NCBI GenBank assembly: GCA_020048635.1
Contig: JAIFMF010000151.1
Coordinates: 1 to 39,689 of the forward strand
Direction: 5' to 3'
Length of the DNA stretch: 39,689 bases
Source of the DNA: Desulfobacula sp.
GTDB lineage: Bacteria; Desulfobacterota; Desulfobacteria; Desulfobacterales; Desulfobacteraceae
Below, piece after piece: positions 1-7,579 of this stretch. The translations under genes were made by a program, and so were the position numbers. The notes beneath the pieces were generated by a model. It had not been told where the DNA came from and ran no database searches. It was given only the letters and a program-made list of their open reading frames with translations. Numbering within the stretch: the stretch's first letter is position 1; each line of letters begins with the position of its first letter.

Positions 1-16
1 AAAATGATATTCACTG

Positions 17-32
17 TCACTATTGTCCAAAA
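17..32 (+). repeat. IS4-family left terminal inverted repeat
   Basis: tcactattgtccaaaa is matched in 15 of 16 positions by the reverse complement of the right end. It lies about 100 bases before the transposase start. Confidence 0.8.
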
Positions 33-136
33 ACGGATTTTAGGAAAAAAATAATTGTAGGAATTCTCCTTGCCGGGTTATGGTTATTGCGACCAAACAA
101 AAAACCAACCCAAAAACAAAGGAGAATCCCAAAATT

Positions 137-1252
137 ATGGTACGACATGCGAGCCTGTTCAGTCAACTGATAGCGTTTTTTGATCGAAATAAATTTAAAA
201 AGCTGGTTATGGAGCATCAAGCAGAAAAGTTCTCAAAAGGGTTTCAAAGCTGGAATCAGTTTGTTTCTATGCTTTTCTGCCAGGTCGCCCAAGCTAAAAG
301 CCTCAGAGAAATCAGTGGAGGGCTTGCCTGCTGCCTGGGTAAATTGCGCCATCTTGGTATCTCTGAGGCACCGAGCAAATCGACTCTGTCATATGCCAAT
401 AAAAAACGGCCCTGGCAAATGTTCCAGGATTTGTTTTATGAAACTTTGGATTTTTGTCGAAAAGCTTCACCAGGCAAGCATAAATTCAAGTTTAAAAATA
501 AGCTCCTGTCTTTGGACAGCACCACTATTTCATTATGCCTGAGTCTTTTTCCCTGGGCTGAATTCAGGAGAACAAAAGGAGCTGTAAAGCTTCACCTGCT
601 TTTGGATCATGACGGTTAAAGATTTCCTCTTGCCCCGGGTTCCATTGTTACCATGGATCGGGGATATAATGATTATAAGCTTTTTGCATATTGGACAGCA
701 CAAAAAATATTTTTTGTTACCCGTTTGAAAGAGAATGCCGATTATGAAGTTATTGCCAGACGAACGACCCCGCAAAGAGGGGATATTACGGCCGATGAAA
801 CCATTCAACTCACGGGTCATTATGCACAAAAAAACTGCCCTTATAATCTACGTAGGGTTGTTGTTTGGGATTCTAAAAATCAAAGGGAAATCGTTCTGTT
901 GACCAATCATCATGGTTTTGGGGCAACAACCATTTCGGCAATTTATAAAGACAGATGGCAGATCGAACTGTTTTTCAAAGCAATAAAGCAGAACCTCCGA
1001 ATTAAGACCTTTGTCGGAACAAGCGAAAATGCCCTTTATATCCAGATTTGGACAGCATTAATTGCGATGCTGCTGATAAAATTTCTCCAGCTCAAATCTA
1101 CATTTTCATGGTCATTATCAAATTTGGTCGCTTTTTTACGATGGAATTTGTTTTCGTATAAAGACCTTTGGGAATGGATCAATAAGCCCTTTGATGTTTT
1201 GCCTGAAATCCCTCAGCCATTGCAAATGGAATTACCTTTTAAAGGGTTCTGA
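137..1252 (+). pseudogene. IS4-family DDE transposase, internally deleted
   Basis: The preferred start is ATG 137, preceded by aaggag; the reading frame extends further upstream but without a ribosome site. The N-terminal part carries a DUF4372-like region followed by the first catalytic Asp in LDSTTISL, and runs to LLLDHDG. It is then interrupted by TAA at 617-619. Reading resumes in the same frame with FPLAPGSIVTMDRGY, which carries the second Asp, and continues through YKDRWQIELFFKAIK with the catalytic Glu. In intact relatives roughly 20-25 residues separate DHDG from the FPxGSIV segment, so the stop probably marks the junction of a small deletion. All three DDE residues are still encoded, but the beta-strand linker before the second Asp is missing. 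An alternative reading is two separate polypeptides, which is unlikely to give activity. Confidence 0.85.
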
Positions 1253-1351
1253 AAATGTAGTAAAGAAGAACAGGGAACCTGGTTTTTGAAAATAGAACTC
1301 AATACCCAATTGACGCGGCTTTAAAACGTAAAAAACGAAATCTTCAATTTA

Positions 1352-1367
1352 TTTTGGACAGTAGTGA
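1352..1367 (-). repeat. IS4-family right terminal inverted repeat
   Basis: ttttggacagtagtga is the inverted counterpart of the left end at 17-32 with a single mismatch. About 100 AT-rich bases separate it from the transposase stop. Confidence 0.8.
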
Positions 1368-1377
1368 TTACATATAA

Positions 1378-1695
1378 TTAAACTATTTTTATACCTGTTT
1401 CTATAATTTCTTTCACAAATGGATTTTGCAAAGTGAAATCTTCAGGAGAAAAAGGAGTTACCTCTATTTCACAACTGATAGACAGCGTGACTTTCCTTAT
1501 CTTGTCCTTGTCATTGATCCGATTCCCCTCGAATATATCAGAAACTAAAGCAATATCTATGTCACTCCATTCTTGATAATTGCCTCTTGCATAGCTACCA
1601 AAAAGAATCGCTTCTTTTATTGGAATCGAATTGCTGTCTAAGGCTCGAAGATAGCTGTTGATAATACTTTTTATTTTAGCAGGGATTTGAACCAT
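1378..1695 (-). CDS. MNT-type nucleotidyltransferase domain protein
   Basis: This 105-residue protein consists only of a minimal nucleotidyltransferase (pol-beta fold) domain. The signature FGSYARG followed by SDIDIAL gives the GS...DxD metal and nucleotide site near residues 32-49, and an acidic strand (CEIEV) near residue 75 can supply the third carboxylate. MntA proteins of this size usually serve as antitoxins that AMPylate a HEPN-domain ribonuclease encoded next door. Here the upstream overlapping ORF does not show the HEPN R-x4-6-H motif, so the partner is missing, degenerate or unrecognised. The ATG overlaps the preceding ORF by about 25 bases, suggesting coupling. The gene ends just outside the right repeat of the IS element, so its downstream context was probably altered by the insertion. 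Confidence 0.8.
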   Translation of the reverse strand: MVQIPAKIKSIINSYLRALDSNSIPIKEAILFGSYARGNYQEWSDIDIALVSDIFEGNRINDKDKIRKVTLSISCEIEVTPFSPEDFTLQNPFVKEIIETGIKIV

Positions 1696-1808
1696 GCATA
1701 ATTCTCCCTTATTTTAGCTAAATATTCGTTCGTATATTCTGCATTACATTGTTTGTAAAATGCCAACGTATAATGTGAAAAAAGTTTGCCGTCTGCAAAT
1801 AGGGTCAT
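1671..1808 (-). CDS. small ORF upstream of the MNT gene, unknown
   Basis: ATG 1808 has a good Shine-Dalgarno (gaggag, about 8 bases upstream) and opens a 45-residue frame rich in aromatic and charged residues, ending KIRENYAWFKSLLK. It overlaps the start of the nucleotidyltransferase gene by about 25 bases, as toxin-antitoxin partners often do. I do not recognise a family. It is too short for a complete HEPN domain and lacks the R-x4-6-H motif, so it could be a truncated partner, a leader peptide, or the C-terminal scrap of a larger lost gene (the frame stays open further upstream). Confidence 0.35.
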   Translation of the reverse strand: MTLFADGKLFSHYTLAFYKQCNAEYTNEYLAKIRENYAWFKSLLK

Positions 1809-1854
1809 GGGATTGATCTCCTCATTACCAAAAGGGTTGCTCCGTCTCAACACC

Positions 1855-2036
1855 TTTAGGATTGCATGGCCGCGGTCAGCATGGCATGGGCCAGGGCTTC
1901 CGGTGAAATCCCATCGGTCTCGCGCAGCTTTTTTTCCGATTCCCACAAACAGCCATTCCATTTTCCATATTCCTCTAAATGCTCTCCAGGTCATGTCAGA
2001 AGCGGTGATGTATCGATACTCCTGTTCACCTTTCAC
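1855..2036 (-). pseudogene. frameshifted gene remnant, unknown family
   Basis: On the minus strand a protein-like reading runs from about 2036 (ITASDMTWRAFRGIWKMEWL) to a run of seven A residues. Dropping one A moves into a frame giving KKLRETDGISPEALAHAMLT and a TAA at 1855-1857. The combined ~60 residues look like a small helical protein end, but neither frame alone gives a sensible product, and the original frame degenerates into low-complexity translation after the run. I cannot name the family. The stretch between 1809 and 2075 is otherwise empty of recognisable genes. Confidence 0.3.
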
Positions 2037-2075
2037 TCCGCCGGAATCATAAAAATTGGAAGATCGAGTGTAAAA

Positions 2076-2501
2076 TTATTTTTGGATGGACCTGTCCAGT
2101 TTTTCTTTTTCAAGTCGTACTATTTTTTTGAGTGCGTCTTCCGAGATATCTTTTTTTATTCCAGGGCAGGAATCGGCCATTGAACTCCAGTTTTCAGGGT
2201 TGCGGATGAGGGTTTTGATAAAAGGCCAGGCTTTGCACATATAAGGTTTGACCGGATGAATGGTGCATTGCCTTTCTTTGTCAAAAAAAATACAGCAGCC
2301 ATCGTTTCCGCAGGCCAGAACATATCTTGATCCTGATTTTTCACAATATCGCGCTGCAAACTGCTCAGCGTTAAAGTGGATATAGGCGGATATGTGGATA
2401 ATGTCCCGGGCTGTGACATAGGTGCCGCCGAACCCTCTGCAGCAATCACCGCATTGATGGCAGGTGAAGATGTTATCCCCGGTAGTTGATTCAGAACCCA
2501 T
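2076..2501 (-). CDS. YkgJ-type cysteine-cluster protein
   Basis: This 141-residue cytosolic protein begins with the CHQCGDCC cluster near residues 14-21 and continues with GCCIFF, CTIHPVKPYMCKAWPF and a C-terminal CPG. This is the arrangement of the YkgJ family (COG0727), thought to bind a zinc or iron-sulfur centre; biochemical function remains unassigned. Its start overlaps the end of recR by 11 bases on the same strand, so the two are probably translationally coupled in the dnaX-ybaB-recR transcript. It is the last clear gene of that operon before the degenerate stretch leading to the IS element. Confidence 0.85.
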   Translation of the reverse strand: MGSESTTGDNIFTCHQCGDCCRGFGGTYVTARDIIHISAYIHFNAEQFAARYCEKSGSRYVLACGNDGCCIFFDKERQCTIHPVKPYMCKAWPFIKTLIRNPENWSSMADSCPGIKKDISEDALKKIVRLEKEKLDRSIQK

Positions 2502-3090
2502 ATCTTTTTTCCATGGCTTTTTGCATGGTTAAATGATCAATATATTGCAGATCTCCTCCCATGGGAATACCAGAAGCAATCCGTGTGATTCTGATCGTTG
2601 TTTTCTTCAGCTTGGCAAGGATATAGGAAGCGGTTGCCTCCCCTTCCACATTGGTTTTCGTGGCCAGGATGATTTCTTTTATTTTTTCGGGATCAGCTCT
2701 TCTCATCAGTTCTTTTATCCGGATATCATCCGGTCCTATGCCGTCAATGGGAGAAAGAAGCCCGCCCAGGATGTGATAGATACCGATATACCCCTTTGAT
2801 TTTTCAATGGCGGCCATATCTGTCGGATTTTCCACAACACAGATGAGGGATTTGTCCCTTGTCGGGTCGGCACATATCCGGCATCTTTCCTTATCACTAA
2901 AGGAAAAGCAGATTTCACAAAGCCGGATACTGCTTTTAAGCTCGATAATATCAGCCGCCAAGGTCGCAGCTTCTCCGGGCGAGGCATGAAGGATATGTAG
3001 CGTCAATCTTTCCGCCGTCTTTTTACCAATGCCGGGAAGCTTTGAAAGGCTATGAATCAGTTTTATGATCGGCTCAGGATAGTGCATCAT
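2491..3090 (-). CDS. recR: recombination mediator RecR
   Basis: The 199-residue length matches RecR, which with RecFO loads RecA onto gapped DNA. The helix-hairpin-helix LSKLPGIGKKTAERL is at residues 15-29, the four-cysteine zinc finger CEICFSF...CRIC is near 58-72, and a Toprim domain follows with VVENPTDMAAIE and ILGGLLSP. The C-terminus contains the family's TRIASGIPMGGDLQYID. The gene sits 8 bases downstream of ybaB and overlaps the ykgJ-like gene, in the widespread dnaX-ybaB-recR order. Confidence 0.97.
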   Translation of the reverse strand: MMHYPEPIIKLIHSLSKLPGIGKKTAERLTLHILHASPGEAATLAADIIELKSSIRLCEICFSFSDKERCRICADPTRDKSLICVVENPTDMAAIEKSKGYIGIYHILGGLLSPIDGIGPDDIRIKELMRRADPEKIKEIILATKTNVEGEATASYILAKLKKTTIRITRIASGIPMGGDLQYIDHLTMQKAMEKRYGF

Positions 3091-3098
3091 GATGGTTT

Positions 3099-3410
3099 CT
3101 AAAACCCGGGAATATTTAATCCACCGGTCAGTTTGCCCATTTCAGAGGATACCATTTCCTGGGACTTGGTCAATGCGTCATTAACCGCTGCCAGAACAAG
3201 ATCCTGGAGCATTTCAATATCATCCGGATTAACCACTTCTTTTTCAAAAACAATGGATTCGATTTTCTGGGCGCCATTGGCCACGACTTTGACCATACCC
3301 CCGCCTGATGAAGCTTCAATGGTTTTTGTAGCCAGCTCCTGCTGAGTTTGCTGCATTTTTTTCTGGAGCTTCTGGGCCTGTTTCATCATTGCATGCATAT
3401 TGTTCATCAT
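3099..3410 (-). CDS. ybaB: YbaB/EbfC nucleoid-associated protein
   Basis: This 103-residue protein has the expected size and shape of the YbaB/EbfC family: an N-terminal helix rich in Gln and Lys ([18 protein letters not shown]), the central strand region with [13 protein letters not shown], and a C-terminal helix ending [13 protein letters not shown]. The family forms tweezer-like dimers that bind DNA and affect nucleoid structure and expression. It lies 13 bases downstream of dnaX and 8 bases upstream of recR, so all three are probably cotranscribed. Confidence 0.95.
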   Translation of the reverse strand: MMNNMHAMMKQAQKLQKKMQQTQQELATKTIEASSGGGMVKVVANGAQKIESIVFEKEVVNPDDIEMLQDLVLAAVNDALTKSQEMVSSEMGKLTGGLNIPGF

Positions 3411-3423
3411 ATTTAACTCCTAT

Positions 3424-5094
3424 TTAAGAATTGATGATTTCGCCGTTAAACAGTCGCTTCGCTGCAACCACCAGGGGATGGTTCAAAGCAGCCTGCCGGG
3501 CTTTGATTTCATTTTTTTGCTGGAGGCTTTCATCGAGCCTGCTGTTTTGTAATAATATTCTGATGGTCAGATTTTTTCCAAGAAATTCCCGGCACAGATG
3601 TTTTAATTCAGTTTCTTTATTTTCAATCCTTTTTTTGTCAAAAGACGAGCAATTTTGAAGCTCAACAATAATCTCATCAGGAGGGTTTTCTTTGACGGAG
3701 CCTTTGGAGAGAAGGGCAAAAATAAAAGGCTGGGTTTGTTCTATTTTTTTTAAAAAGTCCACCCAGGTTTTGTGTTCAGGGATAGGGGGCGATTCCTGTA
3801 AAATGTTCTGGACTGCTACAGAATTCCGGGTTACATCCGGTTTTTTTTCAGATGGCCATGGTTTTTCATCTTCCCTTAAAGGAAGCAAGTCTGCTTCCGG
3901 GTTAAGCTTCGGTGTCGGTGAATATCCGGAGCCTGAATCCATTGAGTTGATCTGTCCGGCAAGAACATCAAGCTGATTGATCATGTGATCAATCCTGGCC
4001 CCGGAATCTATCTGCAACAGTTTTAAGAGGACCATTTCAATGGCAATGCGGGTATGAGACGAATACCGTATAATATTTTCTTCCTCTAAAAGGATTTGCA
4101 GGATTGCAAACACATGCTCAATTGGAATGCCGACCGCAGCCTGAAAAATGATCTCCTTTTCAGATTCCGTGACATTGACGGCTGGACTCTCCTTGCCGCA
4201 TAACCGGATCACGCTGAAATTTCTGAAATAAAGAATAATATCCGCATAAAATTTTTTAAGGTCAATTCCTGAATCATTCACTTTTTCAATGATTTCAATG
4301 ATTTTTGCCCCATTTTTCTCAAATATGGAGGTACAGATATCATGCATCAACTGGTGGTCAATGACGCCAATGGCATTCAGAATCCATGCAGGATCAATTT
4401 CTTTTTTTGCAGTTGAAGACAATATTCTGTCCAGAAGACTTAGCCCATCCCGGATAGAACCATCCGCTTCCCGTGCTATCAGTTCAATGCTCTCTTTTTT
4501 TACGAAGAATCCTTCTTTTTCGCAAAGCAGTTTCAAGTGGCTTGAAATTAATTCAACCGGAACCCGGATCAGATCATGGCGCTGGCACCGGGATAATATG
4601 GTCGAAGGAATTTTATGCACTTCGGTTGTGGCAAAAATGAACATTACATGCTCAGGCGGTTCCTCAAGGGTTTTGAGAAGGGCATTAAAGGCTGCTGTGG
4701 ACAGCATATGCACTTCATCAATAATATATATTTTATATTTTGCCGATGAAGGCATGTAAGTGACGTTTTCTCGTAAATCCCGGACTTGATCCACACTGTT
4801 ATTGGAAGCCCCGTCAATTTCAAAGACATCGGTGCAGTGTCCTTCAATGATCTCCTTACAGATTCTGCAGGTGTTGCAGGGAAGAGGCGAAGGACCGTTT
4901 TTGCAGTTCATTGCCTTTGCCAGAATCCGGGCAATGGTTGTTTTTCCTGTTCCCCTTGGGCCTGTAAAAAGAATGGCGTGGGCTACGCGGTTGGAAGAAA
5001 TGGCGTTTTTAAGTGTAGTAGTGACATGATTCTGTCCTATCACATCATCAAAGGTCTGGGGTCGGTATTTGAGTGCTAATACTTGATATGACAT
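3424..5094 (-). CDS. dnaX: DNA polymerase III subunit tau/gamma
   Basis: The start is ATG 5094 (MSYQVLALKYRP), the family's standard N-terminus. The frame stays open upstream only because it runs through the tRNA-Ser gene. The 556-residue product is the clamp-loader ATPase: Walker A GPRGTGKT near residues 45-52, the zinc-binding CKNGPSPLPCNTCRIC near 64-79, Walker B IIDEVHML near 124-131, the SRC sensor-1 motif near 168-170, then the DnaX oligomerisation domain to about 370. A hydrophilic linker and a C-terminal region that would contact polymerase alpha and helicase follow. A run of eight A residues at codons 416-418 falls right after domain III, where other bacteria frameshift or slip to make gamma. 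ybaB and recR follow on the same strand. Confidence 0.97.
   Translation of the reverse strand: MSYQVLALKYRPQTFDDVIGQNHVTTTLKNAISSNRVAHAILFTGPRGTGKTTIARILAKAMNCKNGPSPLPCNTCRICKEIIEGHCTDVFEIDGASNNSVDQVRDLRENVTYMPSSAKYKIYIIDEVHMLSTAAFNALLKTLEEPPEHVMFIFATTEVHKIPSTILSRCQRHDLIRVPVELISSHLKLLCEKEGFFVKKESIELIAREADGSIRDGLSLLDRILSSTAKKEIDPAWILNAIGVIDHQLMHDICTSIFEKNGAKIIEIIEKVNDSGIDLKKFYADIILYFRNFSVIRLCGKESPAVNVTESEKEIIFQAAVGIPIEHVFAILQILLEEENIIRYSSHTRIAIEMVLLKLLQIDSGARIDHMINQLDVLAGQINSMDSGSGYSPTPKLNPEADLLPLREDEKPWPSEKKPDVTRNSVAVQNILQESPPIPEHKTWVDFLKKIEQTQPFIFALLSKGSVKENPPDEIIVELQNCSSFDKKRIENKETELKHLCREFLGKNLTIRILLQNSRLDESLQQKNEIKARQAALNHPLVVAAKRLFNGEIINS
3841..3848 (-). promoter_or_regulatory. A8 slippery run in dnaX, candidate gamma-forming site
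   Basis: On the coding strand the codons GAA AAA AAA CCG contain eight consecutive A residues and fit an A_AAA_AAA heptamer. A -1 shift would end at TGA about 20 codons on; loss of one A ends after three residues (NRM, then TAA). Either gives a product of about 420-440 residues containing domains I-III, the size of known gamma subunits. No strong stimulatory stem-loop or upstream Shine-Dalgarno was seen, so transcriptional slippage is as plausible as ribosomal frameshifting. Confidence 0.45.
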
Positions 5095-5112
5095 GCTGTC
5101 CGATATGGTTAG

Positions 5113-5204
5113 TGGCGGAGAAGGAGGGATTCGAACCCTCGGTACCCGGTTAGAGTACACACGCTTTCCAGGCGTGCACCTTCAGCCAGCTCGGCCACCT
5201 CTCC
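5113..5204 (-). tRNA. tRNA-Ser(GGA)
   Basis: The 92-nt minus-strand sequence begins GGAGAGGTGGCCGAG and ends CTTCTCCGCCA with CCA encoded. The acceptor stem pairs over 7 positions with one G-U. The anticodon arm is CACGC-CTGGAAA-GCGTG, giving anticodon GGA for UCC/UCU serine codons. A long variable arm (GTAC...GTAC) as in class II tRNAs precedes the T arm GAGGG-TTCGAAT-CCCTC. The gene lies about 20 bases before the dnaX start and may share a transcript with it. Confidence 0.97.
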
Positions 5205-5256
5205 GCATTAATCTGATTCAGGGCAAAATAGTATCTTTTTATAATTGTGTCAAGTT

Positions 5257-6009
5257 CTAAACAAGGGAAAGATATTCTTCAGTATATTTATTATCCAGGG
5301 TGTAAACAAAAAAAGGAGGGGATAAAAAACATTGCCGGTTCCCATTTTTCACTGCACGGACAATCACACGTGAGGCTTTTGTGGTTGCCTTGATATGGAC
5401 ATGCCGGATAAATTCAGGATAAAAATGATGCCTGGCCATGGCCAGGGTAAGATCAGATAGCCGATCAAAGGGGAAAATGATAAATAAGAGACCCTGATCT
5501 CTGATGAGATGGCTTGAACATTCAATAAGCGCATCAATATCAAGGGTTGTTTCATGTCTAGCCAGGGCTTTTTGGGGGTCAGGGTTAAGCCTGCCGGTCC
5601 CGAGTTTTTTATAGGGTGGGTTTGTAACAATGATATCGGCCCTTGTATCAGTTTCTGAAAATTTTATATTTTTAATATCGTCATGAAGGATATGAATATT
5701 TTTTTCAAAGCCGTTGGCAGCTATGTTTTGCTGTGCACAGGTATATAATTCTTCTTGTATTTCAATACCTGTAATTTTCAGAGTCGGGTATTGATATGCC
5801 AGAATAAGCGAGATAATACCGCAACCACATCCTAAATCCATCACTGTCTCATCACCTTTGGGAAGGATATGAGCTGCAAGAATCAGAGGGTCCAGAGAAA
5901 AACGATATCCTTTTTCAGGTTGGGATATATTTAATCGATGAATAGAGGAGTTATCAACTGAGAATTTTTCCAATTTTAAACCGGATTTTTTTGACCAGCG
6001 GCTGGTCAA
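5257..6009 (-). CDS. TrmN6-like adenine-N6 methyltransferase
   Basis: This 250-residue class I SAM-dependent methyltransferase has motif I VMDLGCGCGIISL near residues 57-69, an acidic SAM-ribose contact (GIEIQEE) and the adenine-N6 catalytic motif NPPYKK near 131-136. Together with the N-terminal region containing YRFSLDPLILA, this places it in the TrmN6/YfiC family that methylates A37 of tRNA1(Val). The best-known relatives are of similar size. The annotated start overlaps the upstream DUF721 gene by 56 bases, which is long. A downstream TTG at residue 13 is possible but has no better ribosome site. Substrate is inferred from family only. Confidence 0.85.
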   Translation of the reverse strand: MTSRWSKKSGLKLEKFSVDNSSIHRLNISQPEKGYRFSLDPLILAAHILPKGDETVMDLGCGCGIISLILAYQYPTLKITGIEIQEELYTCAQQNIAANGFEKNIHILHDDIKNIKFSETDTRADIIVTNPPYKKLGTGRLNPDPQKALARHETTLDIDALIECSSHLIRDQGLLFIIFPFDRLSDLTLAMARHHFYPEFIRHVHIKATTKASRVIVRAVKNGNRQCFLSPPFFVYTLDNKYTEEYLSLV

Positions 6010-6274
6010 GGTGCTTATTGATATTTAAAATCATTTCTCTTTCAAGAAATGTGAGTTGATGAATCCAGGTAGAACTCGATACATTCACAATGAGTATCCC
6101 GTCTTTGAAGGAATCCGGCTTGGCATTCATGGCAATGGGTTTGCCGACAGCGCCATCCCAGACATCCCAGATTCGTGTCATCCATGTATCCTGAGCTGGT
6201 CTGAACTTACCCAGTGCTGAGTTTAAAATATCACTGATGTGGATCAGTTTGCCGGTTTTATCATTTTTGCTCAC
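5954..6274 (-). CDS. DUF721 / DciA-like protein
   Basis: This 106-residue protein starts with GTG 6274, preceded by taagga about 9 bases upstream. It contains the DUF721 core: an N-terminal helix with LIHISDILNSALG, then IWDVWDGAVGKPIAMNAKPD, the strand GILIVNVSSSTWIHQLTFLE and a final basic helix. DciA, the helicase loader of most bacteria lacking DnaC, carries this domain; short members like this one are common in Desulfobacterota. It is the first gene of the minus-strand block and overlaps the methyltransferase gene. A role in replicative helicase loading is an inference from the family. Confidence 0.8.
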   Translation of the reverse strand: MSKNDKTGKLIHISDILNSALGKFRPAQDTWMTRIWDVWDGAVGKPIAMNAKPDSFKDGILIVNVSSSTWIHQLTFLEREMILNINKHLDQPLVKKIRFKIGKILS

Positions 6275-6400
6275 GCTGAATATATCCTTAATAACAAAGA
6301 GATTTTTTATCCCTTAACATATTATTCATATCGAATATACCAAAAAAAAAGAATGAACATCTTTTCGAAATCTCGGTGACTTAGCGATTTTAAAAAAACA

Positions 6401-6427
6401 TTGCCTTTTAGGGTTGATAAATATAAA
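6401..6427 (+). promoter_or_regulatory. possible sigma70 promoter for hflKC
   Basis: TTGCCT and TATAAA are separated by 15 bases in an AT-rich 200-bp intergenic region between the divergent DUF721 and hflK genes. The short spacer makes this a weak call, and TTGATA at 6414 with TATATT at 6434 is an alternative. Confidence 0.3.
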
Positions 6428-6480
6428 TATAGCTATATTTTCGAGCATCATATTAAAAACCGACTTACAGGATAATGCTT

Positions 6481-7554
6481 ATGAATTGGGATTGGGATAA
6501 ATTAAGGGAGAATCAGGAGAAATATGAGAACAAAAAAGAGGGCGGCGGAATGGGAATGCCGAAACCACCTCAGATGGATGAGCTTTTGGAACGATTCAGA
6601 AATTTAAAGAAATCAGGAGTTGTTCCCATTTCTTTTTTGATTTTGGTGGCTCTTTTGGCAATTTCAAGTGTTTTTACGATTGGAACCGATGAGGTCGGGG
6701 TTATCCAGCGATTTGGAAAATATGACAGGACAGCTCAACCCGGATTGAATTTCAAGTTTCCAACCGGAATTGAAAGAATCACAAAGGTAAAGGTGAAAAG
6801 AGTCTATCAGGAAGAATTTGGGGTTGAGACTGAAAAATCATCTGTCAATTACAGATCTGGAAGTGATAATGCCTCTCAAGAGACGCCTCTTATGTTGACC
6901 GGGGATCTAAATGTAGCAGTGGTTCCCTGGATTGTTCAATATAAAATTTCTAACCCCCTGGATTATCTGTTTAAAATTAAAGACGTCAGGGCCATTTTAC
7001 GTGATATGTCTGAAGCCACTATGAGAACGGTCGTAGGTGACAGAAGCATCAATGAAGTGATCAGTAAAAGAGAGGAAATTGCCCTTGCAGCAAGGGAGAT
7101 TCTTCAAAAAGAGATGGACCGGGCACAATCGGGCATAACCATTAATACCATCGAAATGAAAAAAACAAATGTTCCTGACCCTGTTCAGGCATCCTTTAAT
7201 GAGGTAAACCAGGCTACCCAGGAAAAAGAGCAAACTATTTATAGGGCAAGAGAAGAATATAATAAGGCAGTGCCGCTGGCCCGTGGTGAGGCCAGAAGAG
7301 TCATAAAGGATGCTGAAGGGTACGCCATTGACAGGATCAATCGGGCCAAGGGAGATGCAGATAAATATTCGGCGATTTTTCAGGAATATGTAAAAGCTAA
7401 AGATATCACAAAAAAGCGGTTATATCTGGAAGCAATGCTGGAGGTTTTCCCCAAACTGGGTACAAAGTATATTATTGATTCCGAGCAGAAGAATTTTCTG
7501 CCTTTATTAAACATGAGCGGAGGAACTTCTCTTCCACAGAATCAAGCACCTTAG
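6481..7554 (+). CDS. hflK: HflK, FtsH-associated SPFH protein
   Basis: ATG 6481 (MNWDWDKL) is preferred over ATG 6475 because the acagga ribosome site is about 9 bases away from it and the MNWDWD start is typical of HflK. The 357-residue protein has a Gly/Pro-rich N-terminal tail, one transmembrane segment at about residues 47-67, and an SPFH (prohibitin) domain starting with EVGVIQRFGKYDRTAQPGLNFKFP. A long coiled-coil follows with Glu/Ala/Arg repeats (PLARGEARRVIKDAEGYA). HflK with HflC forms a periplasmic-facing cage around the FtsH protease and modulates its turnover of membrane proteins. hflC follows after 25 bases. Confidence 0.95.
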   Translation: MNWDWDKLRENQEKYENKKEGGGMGMPKPPQMDELLERFRNLKKSGVVPISFLILVALLAISSVFTIGTDEVGVIQRFGKYDRTAQPGLNFKFPTGIERITKVKVKRVYQEEFGVETEKSSVNYRSGSDNASQETPLMLTGDLNVAVVPWIVQYKISNPLDYLFKIKDVRAILRDMSEATMRTVVGDRSINEVISKREEIALAAREILQKEMDRAQSGITINTIEMKKTNVPDPVQASFNEVNQATQEKEQTIYRAREEYNKAVPLARGEARRVIKDAEGYAIDRINRAKGDADKYSAIFQEYVKAKDITKKRLYLEAMLEVFPKLGTKYIIDSEQKNFLPLLNMSGGTSLPQNQAP

Positions 7555-7579
7555 ATAAAAGGATAGGATAGAAAATAAC

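Larger units (their letters stand above)
17..1367 (+). mobile_element. IS4-family insertion sequence, defective
   Basis: The element is bounded by a 16-bp inverted repeat, tcactattgtccaaaa on the left and its complement on the right with one mismatch, and contains one transposase reading frame on the plus strand. The family call rests on the DUF4372-like N-terminus and the Y-x2-R-x3-E-x6-K signature of the transposase. No target-site duplication is visible next to the repeats. An internal deletion with a stop codon in the transposase suggests the copy cannot move by itself, though its ends could be used in trans. The element abuts the nucleotidyltransferase gene, whose stop lies about 10 bases beyond the right end. 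Confidence 0.85.

Noticed and set aside
1..16. Target-site duplication of the IS element
   Set aside because: The bases before the left repeat and after the right repeat do not match over any convincing length.
1671..1808. HEPN toxin assignment for the small ORF next to the MNT gene
   Set aside because: The R-x4-6-H motif is absent and the length is too short for the domain.
1786..2183. Plus-strand ORFs opposite the degenerate region
   Set aside because: They have no recognisable protein character or ribosome site and are shadows of minus-strand sequence including the ykgJ-like gene.
5095..5160. N-terminal extension of the dnaX frame (about 22 codons)
   Set aside because: It reads through the tRNA-Ser gene on the same strand; the translated sequence is an artefact of the tRNA 3' half, and the family start is MSYQVLALKYRP.
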